DNA of 64,000 nucleotides from Oscillospiraceae bacterium. Its GTDB lineage: Bacteria; Bacillota; Clostridia; Oscillospirales; Acutalibacteraceae. A model generated the notes under the pieces. The model did not search any database, was not told where the DNA came from, and saw nothing but the letters and a program-made list of their open reading frames with translations. The DNA is taken from the NCBI GenBank assembly GCA_902769255.1, contig CACXOM010000001.1:62001-126000 (forward strand), written 5' to 3'. The stretch's first letter is position 1. Each line of letters opens with the position of its first letter. This document shows positions 26,406-35,061 of the stretch, in pieces. Made by a program: the position numbers and the translations under genes.

Positions 26406-27127
26406 TGACTGAAATTTTAGTTGACATAGTTTTAGCGTCAATAATAGTTTTGTTTATTGTTTTAGGCGCAAAAAAAGGTTTTGCAAGAAGTTTTGTTGAA
26501 ATTGTCGGCTATATTCTTGCGGTGCTAATTGCTTTTTCGGTTGCAAACTTTGTTGCTAATTATGTTTATGAAAACAAGGTTAGAAAATCGATTGTTTCTT
26601 CGGTTTCTGATATTACAGATGAAAACATTTCAAAAGGAACAAAAGATTTTTCAAAAAGTGTTGATAAAATTTGGGATTCTGTTCCATCGTTTATAACCGC
26701 ATTTTCTTCAAATAACGCTTTATCAAAAGAAAAGGTAAATGATTATTTAGAAGAATATTCCGAAAACACTTCAAAAAGCGTTAAAAACGGCGCCGAAGCG
26801 GTTGCTGATAATGTTGTAAAGCCTATTGTGGTTTCATCAATAAGATTGTTTGTTGAAATATTTTTAATAATTATTCTATTGATTTTAGTGAAAATTCTTG
26901 CTAAAATAATAGGCAAGCTATTCAAAAAATCGGTTTTTAAAGGGCTAAACGCATTTTTGGGCGCAGTTTTAGGCTCAGTTAAAGGCTGTATAGCTGTTTT
27001 GATATTTGTAAGCATTTTTGTTTTACTGCTACCGATGTTTGATAATGAAATTTTAGGAGTAACGCCGGAAACTATTGAAAAAACTTATATTTTTAATTTT
27101 TTCTATAACATTTTTAATTTAATGTAA
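26402..27127 (+). CDS. CvpA-family membrane protein
   Basis: 241 residues. An N-terminal helix pair (EILVDIVLASIIVLFIVLGAKKGFARSFVEIVGYILAVLIAFSVANF) with the G-x-x-K/R-G-F-x-R-S pattern of CvpA, a soluble middle (80-145), and two C-terminal helices (IFLIIILLILVKILAKII, FLGAVLGSVKGCIAVLIFV). CvpA proteins are linked to colicin V production and, in Firmicutes, to envelope functions. Its start overlaps the stop of the preceding gene (ATGA). Confidence 0.8.
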   Translation: MMTEILVDIVLASIIVLFIVLGAKKGFARSFVEIVGYILAVLIAFSVANFVANYVYENKVRKSIVSSVSDITDENISKGTKDFSKSVDKIWDSVPSFITAFSSNNALSKEKVNDYLEEYSENTSKSVKNGAEAVADNVVKPIVVSSIRLFVEIFLIIILLILVKILAKIIGKLFKKSVFKGLNAFLGAVLGSVKGCIAVLIFVSIFVLLLPMFDNEILGVTPETIEKTYIFNFFYNIFNLM

Positions 27128-27139
27128 AAGGATATAACA

Positions 27140-27781
27140 ATGAATAAAGAATTAGTAAAATGCGAACGAGTTTTTACCGTTCCGAATATTTTAACACTTT
27201 TCAGAATAATACTTGCGCCTGTTTTTGGCATTTTGTATTTTGAAAATTTTAAAAATCATTATATTTATGCGGCAGTTGTTTTGTTAGTGTCGGGCGCAAC
27301 TGATGTTGTTGACGGCTTTATTGCAAGGCATTTTAATTTAATAACAACACTCGGTAAAGTGCTTGACCCCGTTGCTGATAAACTAACGCAAGCGGTAATA
27401 ATAGTTTGTTTAGCGGTTAATCATTATGACGATGAAAACTCTTTTTTGGTTTACCTGCTTATTCTTTTATTCGCAAAAGAATTTACAATGCTTTTGGGCG
27501 CAATGGTTTTATATAAATCAGGAACACGCCCTTCTGAATCAAAATGGTTCGGCAAATTAAGCACAGTTATGATTTATGCTTTGTTTGTAAGCATTCTTTT
27601 ACAAGATATTTTCACACAAAAATATATTTCCGTAACTGTGGTAAATATTATCGCAATTATTACGGGAATTTGTCTTGTTTTCTCTTTGTTTAACTATTAT
27701 CCTATTTTTAAAGAGATTCAAAACGGCGAATATAAATTTGAAAAAGAACACAACTCGACTGATAAAAAGTCGACTAAATAA
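27140..27781 (+). CDS. pgsA: CDP-diacylglycerol--glycerol-3-phosphate 3-phosphatidyltransferase
   Basis: 213 residues. It makes phosphatidylglycerol phosphate in the membrane. The CDP-alcohol phosphotransferase motif D-G-x2-A-R-x8-G-x3-D-x3-D is seen as DVVDGFIARHFNLITTLGKVLDPVADK. N-terminal VPNILTLFRIILAP is typical of PgsA. About four to five helices. The C-terminus is a charged tail. Confidence 0.92.
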   Translation: MNKELVKCERVFTVPNILTLFRIILAPVFGILYFENFKNHYIYAAVVLLVSGATDVVDGFIARHFNLITTLGKVLDPVADKLTQAVIIVCLAVNHYDDENSFLVYLLILLFAKEFTMLLGAMVLYKSGTRPSESKWFGKLSTVMIYALFVSILLQDIFTQKYISVTVVNIIAIITGICLVFSLFNYYPIFKEIQNGEYKFEKEHNSTDKKSTK

Positions 27782-27803
27782 ACGGCAAAAAGGAGATTAG
27801 CAA

Positions 27804-30137
27804 ATGAAGTTATGCAATAAATGCAACGAGCGACCGGCGGTTGTTTTTATAACAAGAGTTGAGGGCGAAAAAACATATCCAGAAGGTTATTGTTTAAAAT
27901 GTGCTAAAGAACTTAATATCGGTCCTATTAATGATATGCTTAAAAGTATGAACATTCCCGAAGAGGCTATGGACGAAATAAACGAAAATTTGGGCGATGT
28001 TATGAACGGCATTATTGACGAAGAAACAGGCGAAATCAACGAAGAAGCTGTTGAGGAAAAACTTGATGAGTTTATGCCCGGGGGTGCTGCAACATTCCCG
28101 TTTTTCAAAAACATTTTCCCTGGCAAACCACAGAGCGAAAATCCTGACGGCTTAGTTGATGCCGAAATAACAAAAGAAAACGGCGATAACCAAAAACAAA
28201 AAAGCAAACAACGTCAAAAACCGAAAAAATTCAAGTTTCTTGAGGGCTATTGCACCAATTTAACACGCAGAGCGAGCGAGGGACTTATTGACAGAATAAT
28301 CGGTAGAGAGCGAGAAACTTACAGAGTAATTCAAATTTTAAGTCGCCGTTCTAAAAACAATCCTTGCTTAATAGGCGAACCGGGTGTAGGTAAAACCGCA
28401 ATTGCCGAAGGGCTTGCTTTAAAAATTGCAAATTCAGATGTTCCGGCAAAATTGCTTGATAAAGAGGTTTATTTGCTTGACTTAACTGCACTTGTTGCAG
28501 GAACACAGTTTAGAGGACAGTTTGAAAGCCGTGTAAAAGGTTTGGTTGAAGAAATTAAAGCCGCAGGCAATGTTATTTTGTTTATTGATGAAATTCATAA
28601 CCTTGTCGGCACAGGTGATTCTGAAGGCACAATGAACGCCGCTAACATTTTAAAACCTGCTTTATCAAGAGGCGAAATTCAGGTTATCGGCGCAACCACT
28701 TTTAACGAATATAGAAAATATATTGAAAAAGACGCTGCACTTGAACGCCGTTTTCAACCTGTTACAGTTGAAGAGCCTTCTTTAAGCGACACGGTTGAAA
28801 TTTTGAAAGGCGTAAAAGGTTATTATGAAAACCATCATAATGTAACGCTTTCAGACGGCATTTTGCAAAAATGCGTTGAACTTTCCGAGCGCTATATTAC
28901 TGATAGATTTATGCCCGATAAGGCTATTGATTTGGTTGACGAGGCTTGCGCTTGCGCCTCGCTTCGCAATAAAAAGGCTGATGATTATACCAAAGCAATG
29001 CTTGCGATTTCGGCACTTCGAGCAAAAAAAGACGAATTAGAGTCGCAAGAAGAGGTTGATTATGAGCAACTTGCAAATGTAAAAGTTGCGCTTGATAAAG
29101 AGCTTACCTCAATTGAAGATATTGATGAAGAAAACCTTAACACCGAAGTGAAATTTGACGATTTAGCAAAAGTAATCGAACTTTGGACAGGTATTCCTGC
29201 ATCAAAAATTCAGGAAAACGACCTTAAAAAACTTTCAAATTTAACCGAAGTTTTAAAATCTAAAATCATAGGTCAAGACGAGGCTATTGATGTTATTTCG
29301 GCAGCAGTTCGCCGTTCAAGAGTGCAAATTAATACAAAACGCCGTCCTGCTTCATTTATTTTTGTAGGACCTACTGGTGTCGGCAAAACCGAACTTGTAA
29401 AAGTGCTTGCAAACGAACTTTTTGATACTCCCGAAACCTTAATTCGTCTTGATATGTCGGAGTTTATGGAAAAACATTCGGTATCACGAATTATAGGTTC
29501 ACCTCCGGGCTATGTTGGCTATGATGAGGCAGGGCAGTTGACCGAAAAAGTCAGAAGAAAACCTTATTCGGTATTGCTTTTTGATGAAATTGAAAAAGCG
29601 CACCCCGATGTGCTTAATATTCTTTTGCAAATTCTTGATGACGGCAAAGTTACAGACGCTCACGGCAGAGTGGTTAATTTTGAAAACACAATTATTGTTA
29701 TGACTTCAAACGCAGGTAGCGAGCGAAAAGAGAATTCTTTAGGTTTCGGCAAAACCGAAGAGGGCATTGCAAAAGAAAAAGCGATGAAATCTTTAGAAGA
29801 ACTTTTACGCCCCGAATTTTTGGGCAGAGTTGATGAAATTGTGGTATTCAAACCGCTTGAATTCGATTCGCTAACAAAAATTGCTCAACTTATGTTAAAA
29901 GAAATCGAAGAGCCGATGAAAGAAAAAGGAATGACTTTAAAATATACCAAAGGCGTGTTAGAAACACTTGCAAAACTCTCTGATAAAAAGAGCAGGGGAG
30001 CAAGGGAGCTTCGTAACAACATTCGCCGCCTTGTTGAAGATAAAATCACTACTTTATTGGTTGATAATTTTGAGTCTGCTCCAACAAAATTCAGCGCAAA
30101 TGTTAAAAACGGCGAAATTGTAATAACCGCCGAATAA
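27804..30137 (+). CDS. Zinc-finger-bearing Clp ATPase (ClpC-like unfoldase)
   Basis: 777 residues. The N-terminus (1-38) is a treble-clef-like zinc finger, CNKCNERP...YCLKCAKEL, similar to McsA, replacing the usual Clp N-domain repeats; residues 45-150 are acidic and low complexity. Two AAA+ modules follow: D1 with [28 protein letters not shown] and ERRFQPV; D2 with [30 protein letters not shown] and [14 protein letters not shown]. Between D2 Walker B and the sensor lies NSLGFG, matching the ClpP-docking loop (VGF in ClpC), so it is likely a ClpP partner. It ends the ruvC operon. Confidence 0.88.
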   Translation: MKLCNKCNERPAVVFITRVEGEKTYPEGYCLKCAKELNIGPINDMLKSMNIPEEAMDEINENLGDVMNGIIDEETGEINEEAVEEKLDEFMPGGAATFPFFKNIFPGKPQSENPDGLVDAEITKENGDNQKQKSKQRQKPKKFKFLEGYCTNLTRRASEGLIDRIIGRERETYRVIQILSRRSKNNPCLIGEPGVGKTAIAEGLALKIANSDVPAKLLDKEVYLLDLTALVAGTQFRGQFESRVKGLVEEIKAAGNVILFIDEIHNLVGTGDSEGTMNAANILKPALSRGEIQVIGATTFNEYRKYIEKDAALERRFQPVTVEEPSLSDTVEILKGVKGYYENHHNVTLSDGILQKCVELSERYITDRFMPDKAIDLVDEACACASLRNKKADDYTKAMLAISALRAKKDELESQEEVDYEQLANVKVALDKELTSIEDIDEENLNTEVKFDDLAKVIELWTGIPASKIQENDLKKLSNLTEVLKSKIIGQDEAIDVISAAVRRSRVQINTKRRPASFIFVGPTGVGKTELVKVLANELFDTPETLIRLDMSEFMEKHSVSRIIGSPPGYVGYDEAGQLTEKVRRKPYSVLLFDEIEKAHPDVLNILLQILDDGKVTDAHGRVVNFENTIIVMTSNAGSERKENSLGFGKTEEGIAKEKAMKSLEELLRPEFLGRVDEIVVFKPLEFDSLTKIAQLMLKEIEEPMKEKGMTLKYTKGVLETLAKLSDKKSRGARELRNNIRRLVEDKITTLLVDNFESAPTKFSANVKNGEIVITAE

Positions 30138-30154
30138 TTGAATTAAAAACACAA

Positions 30155-30256
30155 AATATGTGCAAAACCACTGATTAGTTATTTGTAGAAAATGACTTAA
30201 AAAATACATTTTTGAAAAAATGTATTATCATTATTTTTGGTGATTTTGCACATATT
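30155..30256. repeat. Nested inverted repeat after the clp gene
   Basis: A perfect 13-bp inverted repeat, 30155-30167 (AATATGTGCAAAA) with 30244-30256, encloses a second hairpin, 30203-30213 (AATACATTTTT) with 30216-30226. A T-rich tract follows the outer right arm. It probably ends the operon transcript, but the 100-bp size is larger than a normal terminator. Confidence 0.65.
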
Positions 30257-30299
30257 ATTTTTTTTATTTTATATATTTCACCAAATATAACGAAATCGA

Positions 30300-30328
30300 T
30301 TGACATTGACATTAATTTTTGATAAAAT
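30300..30328 (+). promoter_or_regulatory. Promoter of the giant secreted protein gene
   Basis: TTGACA at 30300-30305, 17-bp spacer, TAAAAT at 30323-30328. A second TTGACA overlaps downstream at 30306-30311, a tandem -35 that would give an 11-bp spacer and is probably not used. Confidence 0.7.
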
Positions 30329-30367
30329 ATAGTTGTAAAAAAAATGCTTTTTTATGGAGGTATAACT

Positions 30368-33300
30368 ATGAATTTTACAAAGAAAAGTATCAGCATCATA
30401 TTGATACTCGCATTTGTTTTTACAACAATTGTGTGTGTATCGGTTGGTGCGAGTCTGGACTTTCCTATTCACGAGTCCATTGTTACTTATAATTCGGCTA
30501 CGGGTCAAAACACCGTTAAAGCCGATGTATTAGGTGACGGAAAAATTGCTTTTTTCAACGCTGAAAAGGTAGGTCATACAGGCTCAAAGATAACAGCAAC
30601 GGCAACTAATGTTAAAACTTTAGTTGAGAATGCAGTTGGAGCAGGCTCAACCGTAAAAGTTGACATTTATGCTGAATTTGCTTCACAATTAGGTAAAACT
30701 ACAATTCAAACAGCATTTAAGTTCGGCGATGATGATTGGATTCAACCTATTTCTGCAGTATCGTTTACTAACGGTACACTTGTTACCGCTGAATTCAGCA
30801 GTAACGATTTTACTTTAAGTGAATTGACAAATTCAAGTAGCGTTGTTGTTATGATTACACCTGAAGATGATGATTTAATTACAGGTTCGTTCTATGTATC
30901 TGTTCCTTATCTTTCAGGCGCAGCACAGGCAAGCACAGTTCCTGTAACTTCATTTAGAACAACAACTACAAAAGCTTCAACCGAATATGAGGGTAAAATC
31001 GATATTCATGACACACCTGTTACTATTACAAGCAAAAATACCGGTTATGGTAATGCAGGCGATATCGTTATCGGTGATAGCAACCAAACATACAGCGGTA
31101 AATTCGCTTATTTCAAAAACAGCGACCCTACCGGTCAACAACAAATTCAAGGCGACTTGATTTATACTGGTTTTGATGCTTTGTATGCGCAAGCCAAAGC
31201 CGAGAATAAAGACATCTGGTTCGATGTTTATTCAAATGATTTCGCAGCAAACGGCGGTGCAAATTTCGGTTATTTAAAACATGAGATTGGTACTTTCAGC
31301 AAAATGGCAGATTCAGACCAGACAGAACTTATTACCATTAGACCCAATAAAAAGAAAACTTTTGTAATTCCGATTGACCAATTACAAAGTGCTCCTGACA
31401 GATTAAAAATACAATTCCAAAATTATACTTGGGGCGCAGGTAAACTAAAAGATATTGAGTTAATAATTACCGCTCCGTATCTTGAAGGCGCTGATTTGGT
31501 TAAATCTGATTACGAACCTGAAACCACAACTTCTTTTAAACCTTCCAGCGATGATTATTTGCCGGGTGGCGAAATCGCTGTATATAATAACGGCGTTTCA
31601 TATAAAGGCACTCAAAGTTTTTACAAACCTACCGACAGTGTATCAATTAGTTACGGTAAAGTCGGCGAAGAGAAAAAATATGTAACAATTGCCGGTACAG
31701 GCGTTGAAGAGTGGGGCGGTTATCAAATCCAGTTAAACAGTGCCGGTCTTAACGGATTATCACAACTTCGTGCCAGAGCAGTTGCTGCTGATGAGCCATT
31801 GTATATGGATGTTTATTGTGTAGAAACAAACAATCCTTGCTATTTCAGAGTTGCTTTTTCAGGCGGTCAAACAGGTGATAAAGACTGTAAAGTAACAGCA
31901 GGCAAAAAAGTAACATTGGTTATTCCAAACTCAATTGTTACTTCGTCGGACAGTAGTATTAATATTACTTTCTTAAATTACAGTGAGGGTAATAAAACTA
32001 TTAAAGATGCATCTTTTATCGTATCTGTTCCTTATGTAAAAGAAGATATTGACACAGCAACAAAGGTAGCGGTTAATGCACCGGAAGTTCCGACAACAAC
32101 TACTACAACCTTACCTTCGATTAACTATCACGATAAAGAAGGAGACAGTGTTGTTGGTATAAGAATGCATGATACCGACGTTTCTTTTGCAAAATTCAAT
32201 TGGTCAGAACCTGCAGATAGAGGAATGATTACAGATTCTGCTGATAAAGCAAAAATTGCTTATGTAACTTCTAATTCACCTGATGTAAAAGACGGTCAAT
32301 GGCAGATGGGCTTGATAACATCAAAAACCGACGGTAAATCTGATTTTGGTCAATTAATATTAAAAGCCAAACAAGAGGGTAAAAAAGTATGTATAGACTA
32401 CTACGGAAACTTTGCCTCTGCCAATAAAGATGTTGATGAAGCATACGCTCGTATGGATTTCGGACTAGGCAAATGGTTTGGTAACAAAGAAGGCAGTACT
32501 ATCGGTGATGACACAAGCGATTGGATAAAGTTAGTTCCGGATACTGTATCTACTGCTAAATATGATCCAAGTAAATTGCTTGAAATTGCAGAAAGCGCAA
32601 TATCAAATTCAGATGAAGGTGAAGATAAAAATAGTAAATTAGCAGAGTATTTCACAGGTATAACCAATCAAATCGCATATAGTACAGAGTGGAAAAATGG
32701 TTGGCCAAAAGTAAACTACGGTCGTTTCTATATGTCAGTTCCTTATATTGAAGGTTCTGATGAATTAGCACCTGTTAACGCTCCTACAACCACTACAACA
32801 AGAGCAACTCCATCAACTACAAATCCTGTATCTATGCCTTCGGATGGCTGGGATATGGAAAATATGGATTTAAGTTATGTTGACGGAAGAATTTCATCAT
32901 CTTGGTGGAACGGTTCGCCTCAAGGTAAAGTTAAAGTTGAGGTTTCGGGTAACCGTAAATATGAGAAAATTGAACAAGTAAGCAGCGATTATATTGAACA
33001 GATTCAAGATTGTTTCTATATAAACGGTGGTAAGAGCAGTATTGCTTTCCAGGAATATGTTGATTATGCTAAACAGGCTGACGCTTGGATTGCAATTGAT
33101 ATTTTCCCGCAATTTGAAACAGGAGATAATAACAGTCCTTATTGTTATTTTAAATCATCAGGTTGGAAGTGGCCGAAGAGCGATTATGACTTTAAATTGA
33201 CAAGCGGTAAGAAATTTACTTTCATGATTGATCCTAACGACATTCCTGAAAACACGGATAATTTTGAAGCTGATTTTTTAAACTATTCTTCTTTCGGCAG

Positions 33301-34963
33301 CGGTTTCAAAAATGCTGTGTTCTATGTAACAGCACCTTATCTCTATGATGTTAAGAATCCTGAGGCTACCACAACTACTACTGTACCTCCTACTACTGAA
33401 AAAACAACAACTGTTACTTATGCTTACCCTGAAAATAACCAACTCGGTAAAACAAGATTTAAGATTCTTGATACACAGGTTGGTACTTTTGAAGAAGTAA
33501 AAGTACCTGTCGCAATCAGTGGTAATGCAGGTCTTAATTACGCTAAATTTACATTAAAATTCAATAAAAACGACTTATCATTTACAGGTATTGAAAAAGG
33601 AAATGTATTCGACAATGTTTACGCTTCCGCAAAATCTGAGGCAAATAAATTAGGCGAAGTTAATATTACGCTTGAACAAAATGCCGGTGATACAATGAAA
33701 AACGGCACGGTATTGTATTTAGTATTTAACGCAAAGCTTAATGAAAACGCCGATTTGATTTCGTTTGCAGGTGGAGATGGTTATGTTGCTTCTAACTTCT
33801 TTAACTCAAACGGTCAAAACGTTCCGTGTTCGTTCACAAACGGTTATGTTTCAATCGGTGATGCAACAACTCGTATAACAAAACCTGACCTTAACGATAT
33901 AACTCCTTATCCGACAACAAATTCCGGTACTACTAAATTTGCTGTTTCTTCTGTAAGCGACACTTATGCGGCAAACAAAGCTTCGAAACAGTACACAGTT
34001 TATGTTTCAGTATCAGGAAATGCTGGATTAAAAGGCGCTAAATTCTCACTTAAATATAGTGATAACTTAACATTTGTAAGTTCTAAGGTAGTTGAAGACA
34101 GCACAGTATTCAACAGACTTCCGAGCATCGGTTATAACTTTGACCCGGTAGAGAATATAAAAGGTATTCTTGAATACAATATTTATCCTACAAATCCAAA
34201 AGCCGAGGTTTCTGATTCTACTGCTAACGGTAAGATTGTTGCAATTACATTTAAGCTTAATAAATATGCTGTTGGAGATTATCCAATCGAATTTGGCGGT
34301 TTAACTTATGATCCGGCTGGCTTTGTAAATGTTGCAGGCGACGCAGTTCCTTGCTCATTCCAGTCAGGCTCAATTAAAATTATCGATCCTGCAGCTAATG
34401 CTAAACCTGCTAAACCAACGATTAAGAGTGTAAAACTTACTAAGAAAACAGTTGCTAAAATTACTTGGAAAAAAGCTAAATACGCTGTAAAATATGAAGT
34501 ATATCGTTCAATCGGTTCTTCAAAGAGCTTCAAGAAAATCGCAACAGTTAAGAAAACTTCTTACACAGTTAAGAAACTTAAAGCAGGCAAAAAATACAAC
34601 TTTAAATTGAAAGCAGTTGCTAAAAACGGCAAGAAGAGTGGCTATTCTAAAGTTAAGAGCGTAACACCTCTTAATTATAAGACAAAAGCAGTTATTAAAT
34701 CTGCTAAGTCAACCAAAAAGAAAGTTGTAACAATTAAGATTAAGAAAAAAGTTGCCGGTGCTACAGGATATCAAATTCAGTACGCTGTAAACAAGAAGTT
34801 TAAAAAAGCTAAAAAGACTACAACTAAGAGCTTATCTAAGACCATTAAAAAACTTAAATCAAAGAAAACTTACTATGTAAGAGTAAGAACCTTTAACAAA
34901 GTTAATGGCAAAAACACCTACGGTAAGAAATGGTCTAAAGTTAAAAAAGTTAAAGTTAAATAA
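30368..34963 (+). CDS. Giant secreted modular protein: five unknown repeats, two cohesin-like and two FN3 domains
   Basis: 1531 residues. Signal peptide 1-28. Five modules of 150-230 residues each end in a strand pattern like FYVSVPYLSG, near residues 179, 369, 554, 790 and 988, followed by Thr-rich linkers (TTTTT). Next are two cohesin-like beta sandwiches (about 1028-1165, VPVAISGNAGLNYAKFTLKF; and 1190-1338, YVSVSGNAGLKGAKFSLKYS) and two Lys-rich FN3 domains (1345-1435, 1437-1531) ending in KKVKVK. There is no catalytic domain, dockerin, S-layer or sortase motif. The ATG at 30368 follows GGAGG; an earlier ATG at 30344 lies upstream of that site. Possibly a surface carbohydrate-binding or scaffolding protein; the role is inferred. 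Confidence 0.72.
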   Translation: MNFTKKSISIILILAFVFTTIVCVSVGASLDFPIHESIVTYNSATGQNTVKADVLGDGKIAFFNAEKVGHTGSKITATATNVKTLVENAVGAGSTVKVDIYAEFASQLGKTTIQTAFKFGDDDWIQPISAVSFTNGTLVTAEFSSNDFTLSELTNSSSVVVMITPEDDDLITGSFYVSVPYLSGAAQASTVPVTSFRTTTTKASTEYEGKIDIHDTPVTITSKNTGYGNAGDIVIGDSNQTYSGKFAYFKNSDPTGQQQIQGDLIYTGFDALYAQAKAENKDIWFDVYSNDFAANGGANFGYLKHEIGTFSKMADSDQTELITIRPNKKKTFVIPIDQLQSAPDRLKIQFQNYTWGAGKLKDIELIITAPYLEGADLVKSDYEPETTTSFKPSSDDYLPGGEIAVYNNGVSYKGTQSFYKPTDSVSISYGKVGEEKKYVTIAGTGVEEWGGYQIQLNSAGLNGLSQLRARAVAADEPLYMDVYCVETNNPCYFRVAFSGGQTGDKDCKVTAGKKVTLVIPNSIVTSSDSSINITFLNYSEGNKTIKDASFIVSVPYVKEDIDTATKVAVNAPEVPTTTTTTLPSINYHDKEGDSVVGIRMHDTDVSFAKFNWSEPADRGMITDSADKAKIAYVTSNSPDVKDGQWQMGLITSKTDGKSDFGQLILKAKQEGKKVCIDYYGNFASANKDVDEAYARMDFGLGKWFGNKEGSTIGDDTSDWIKLVPDTVSTAKYDPSKLLEIAESAISNSDEGEDKNSKLAEYFTGITNQIAYSTEWKNGWPKVNYGRFYMSVPYIEGSDELAPVNAPTTTTTRATPSTTNPVSMPSDGWDMENMDLSYVDGRISSSWWNGSPQGKVKVEVSGNRKYEKIEQVSSDYIEQIQDCFYINGGKSSIAFQEYVDYAKQADAWIAIDIFPQFETGDNNSPYCYFKSSGWKWPKSDYDFKLTSGKKFTFMIDPNDIPENTDNFEADFLNYSSFGSGFKNAVFYVTAPYLYDVKNPEATTTTTVPPTTEKTTTVTYAYPENNQLGKTRFKILDTQVGTFEEVKVPVAISGNAGLNYAKFTLKFNKNDLSFTGIEKGNVFDNVYASAKSEANKLGEVNITLEQNAGDTMKNGTVLYLVFNAKLNENADLISFAGGDGYVASNFFNSNGQNVPCSFTNGYVSIGDATTRITKPDLNDITPYPTTNSGTTKFAVSSVSDTYAANKASKQYTVYVSVSGNAGLKGAKFSLKYSDNLTFVSSKVVEDSTVFNRLPSIGYNFDPVENIKGILEYNIYPTNPKAEVSDSTANGKIVAITFKLNKYAVGDYPIEFGGLTYDPAGFVNVAGDAVPCSFQSGSIKIIDPAANAKPAKPTIKSVKLTKKTVAKITWKKAKYAVKYEVYRSIGSSKSFKKIATVKKTSYTVKKLKAGKKYNFKLKAVAKNGKKSGYSKVKSVTPLNYKTKAVIKSAKSTKKKVVTIKIKKKVAGATGYQIQYAVNKKFKKAKKTTTKSLSKTIKKLKSKKTYYVRVRTFNKVNGKNTYGKKWSKVKKVKVK

Positions 34964-34973
34964 TTAGTCTTAA

Positions 34974-35010
34974 AAAAGACCTTTGAGTTTATCTCAAAGG
35001 TCTTTTAATT
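34974..35010 (+). terminator. Terminator of the giant secreted protein gene
   Basis: 14-bp perfect stem 34974-34987/34993-35006 with 5-nt loop, ending in T-run. Confidence 0.85.
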
Positions 35011-35022
35011 AAAGCAAAATAA

Positions 35023-35051
35023 AAATCCTGAGTTTTCCTCAGGATTTTTTA
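35023..35051. terminator. Second, bidirectional terminator before the DUF2207 gene end
   Basis: 10-bp stem 35023-35032/35038-35047, A-run on one side and T-run on the other; serves the convergent minus-strand operon. Confidence 0.8.
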
Positions 35052-35061
35052 GTTTTAGATT

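Noticed and set aside
30278..30508. 76-codon minus-strand frame over the promoter of the giant secreted protein gene
   Set aside because: It has no family pattern, overlaps the signal peptide region antisense and lacks a ribosome binding site.
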